NCBI GenBank assembly: GCA_937894565.1
Contig: CALBHK010000258.1
Location: 1-7,040, forward strand
Source: an uncultured Chlamydiae bacterium
GTDB taxonomy: Bacteria > Chlamydiota > Chlamydiia > Chlamydiales > CALBHK01
DNA length: 7,040 nucleotides
Reading direction: 5' to 3'
Below the pieces are notes generated by a model that was given only the letters and a program-made list of their open reading frames with translations, was not told the origin of the DNA and ran no database searches. Made by a program: the position numbers and the translations under genes. This document shows positions 5,888 through 7,040 of this stretch, piece after piece (within the stretch, counting starts at the first letter, position 1; every line of letters begins with the position of its first letter).

Positions 5888-6706
5888 TTACAAATTTTTA
5901 TCACAATAATCCTGATGATAAGCTTCTGCCTTGTAGAAAAAACTGGCCGGTCTAATTTCTGTGGCCACCTTTACATCCTTTTCTCTCATCTCCTGAGCCT
6001 CCTTCTCTGCTAAACGACGCTGTTTTTCAGATAGATAGAAAATAACAGAACGGTATTGAGTCCCTCTATCTGCTCCTTGGCAATTAATTTGAGTGGGATC
6101 GTGTAATTTAAAGAATTCTCTAACCAACACAGAATAGTCCAATGTTTCGGGATCAAAAACAACCTCTACCGACTCTGCATGCCCTGTTAATCCTGTGCAA
6201 ACTTCTTTATACGTAGGATCGACCACATCTCCCCCGCAATAGCCAACTAATGTCTTGATCACGCCATTGATCTGTTTAAATTCGTGCTGTACCCCCCAGA
6301 AACAGCCGGCAGAAAAAATAGCAAGCTCAAACCCCTCTTTTGTAAAAGCAGGAATAAAACGCATGGAGATCGAATTCACACAATGCCTAGTATTTTTTTG
6401 CGTTAATTCCTCTCCAACAAACACATGCCCTAAATGGGCTTTACAATGGTTGCAGATAATTTCTTGCCTTTGTCTATCTGCATCTAATTGGCTTTGAACT
6501 GCGCCAAGAACGGCATCATCAAAGCTTGGCCAACCGCAACGAGAGCTAAATTTATCTGATGAGAGGTAGAGCGGGGCATCGCATTGATAGCAAAGATAGA
6601 CGCCCTGCAATTCAAAAGCATTATATTTACCGGTATGAGGCATCTCTGTTGCTTTTTCAAGAATGATTTTGCGTTCTTGCGAAGAAAGTGTATGGTATCT
6701 TTTCAT
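5888..6706 (-). CDS. msrBA: Bifunctional peptide methionine sulfoxide reductase, MsrB-MsrA fusion
   Basis: The protein repairs oxidised methionine in proteins: the MsrB part reduces the R-sulfoxide, the MsrA part the S-sulfoxide, using reducing power usually supplied by thioredoxin. Numbering from the ATG at 6706 (272 residues): MsrB occupies about 1-122, with zinc-binding CYQC (39-42) and CNHC (85-88), RCGWPSF with C57 as likely resolving cysteine, and RHCVNSISMRF with C109 as nucleophile. MsrA follows from about 127, with catalytic C135 in GCFWG, then GYCGG, HAESVEV, HDPTQINCQGADRGTQYRS, and C268 in HQDYC as possible resolving cysteine. There is no signal peptide, so it is cytosolic. A TTG at 6724 would add six residues (MFYKKR), but the ATG gives the natural N-terminus MKRYHTLSS and follows a purine-rich AGAAGAGA. 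It is convergent with the protease gene, 43 bases apart. Confidence 0.93.
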   Translation of the reverse strand: MKRYHTLSSQERKIILEKATEMPHTGKYNAFELQGVYLCYQCDAPLYLSSDKFSSRCGWPSFDDAVLGAVQSQLDADRQRQEIICNHCKAHLGHVFVGEELTQKNTRHCVNSISMRFIPAFTKEGFELAIFSAGCFWGVQHEFKQINGVIKTLVGYCGGDVVDPTYKEVCTGLTGHAESVEVVFDPETLDYSVLVREFFKLHDPTQINCQGADRGTQYRSVIFYLSEKQRRLAEKEAQEMREKDVKVATEIRPASFFYKAEAYHQDYCDKNL

Positions 6707-6789
6707 TCTCTTCTTATAGAACAACCCTTAACTAAAAATCAACATTGACAAAGATACGGCTATAACAATATATTTTGAGTTATGCATCC

Positions 6790-7027
6790 ACTTAAATTCT
6801 TGCAGTCTTACAGACTGCAATATTTAACCCATTAACCCCAGGGCGTTGCCCTGGGCTGTTGCACTGATAGTCCTTCGGACTAAATAATAGTTCTTCTCTT
6901 GAAGAACTATTATTAAAAATACACTTAGAATCATAGCCTGTAAGGCTATAATTGCAACAGCCCAGGGCAACGCCCTGGGCATGAATAAATTACGCATCGC
7001 AGCCTGAAGGGCTGCAAGAATTTAAGT
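6790..7027. repeat. Mirror-symmetric element of seven hairpins with 16-bp terminal inverted repeats
   Basis: ACTTAAATTCTTGCAG (6790-6805) is exactly inverted at 7012-7027. Within it 6837-6863 is the perfect 27-base reverse complement of 6953-6979. Each of these blocks contains its own hairpin. In order the hairpins are 6800-6820 (9 bp, loop TAC), 6837-6855 (8 bp, GTT), 6868-6882 (6 bp, TTC), 6883-6914 (14 bp, TCTT), 6933-6949 (7 bp, GTA), 6960-6980 (9 bp, AAC) and 6999-7015 (6 bp plus wobble, GAA). The first and last, and the third and fifth, are related to each other as mirror images with paired base changes. The units (CCCAGGGCGTTGCCCTGGG, AGCCTGAAGGGCT) look like REP palindromes. No transposase or RAYT gene lies inside. 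There is no coding potential I can support from 6725 to 7040. Confidence 0.9.
6837..6979. repeat. 27-bp perfect inverted repeat inside the hairpin element
   Basis: The arms 6837-6863 and 6953-6979 are exact reverse complements, separated by 89 bases that hold three smaller hairpins. Each arm is itself a hairpin with CCCAGGGC/GCCCTGGG stem, plus the flank CTGTTGCA. The DNA could therefore form either two local hairpins or one long-range stem. The perfect identity contrasts with the diverged outer and inner hairpin pairs. Confidence 0.9.
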
Positions 7028-7040
7028 AACATATCTCTTT

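Noticed and set aside
6837..6980. Possible CRISPR array because of repeated GC-rich units.
   Set aside because: The units alternate in orientation as inverted copies, their sequences differ and there are no spacers of regular length; the structure is a palindrome, not direct repeats.

Overview
The window is an AT-rich stretch of bacterial chromosome with three convincing intact genes besides a transposase, separated by long intergenic spaces full of mobile-element debris and palindromes. The best guess for the host is an environmental (amoeba-associated) chlamydia or another intracellular bacterium. The reasons are a protein opening with a paired hydrophobic segment like chlamydial inclusion-membrane (Inc) proteins, and the mix of IS and group II intron remnants. 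This is inference; no rRNA or universal marker gene is present.

Layout. 1-43 (-): the first codons of a gene that runs off the left edge. 44-281: intergenic, with a perfect 23-bp hairpin, a near-perfect 16-nt direct repeat, and a promoter plus ribosome site for the next gene. 282-1511 (+): a 409-residue protein with two N-terminal membrane segments, a NEIQK tandem repeat and a C-terminal region resembling a macro-domain-like family. A terminator-like hairpin follows. 1555-2093 holds no intact gene: I see nothing firm in 1561-1711, then two hairpins, the 3' end of a group II intron (-), and a broken transposase-like fragment (-). 2094-3493: a nested hairpin directly in front of a full-length DDE transposase (+). 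3494-3744: IS right flank, a 20-bp hairpin and possible remnants of a lost upstream gene. 3745-5844 (+): a large membrane protein joining a PqqD-like region, an M50 (site-2 type) zinc protease and a HlyD-like adaptor arm. 5888-6706 (-): a fused MsrB-MsrA methionine sulfoxide reductase, convergent with the protease gene. 6790-7027: a striking array of seven hairpins arranged as one large mirror-symmetric element.

The genes do not form one obvious operon or pathway. The strongest lead for something undescribed is the mirror-symmetric hairpin element at the right end, whose two arms carry paired compensatory substitutions that keep the stems intact. The second is the Inc-like protein with the macro-like C-terminus, a candidate host-directed effector. 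The M50-HlyD protein is normally part of an export system, but its usual partners are absent here and an IS lies just upstream.
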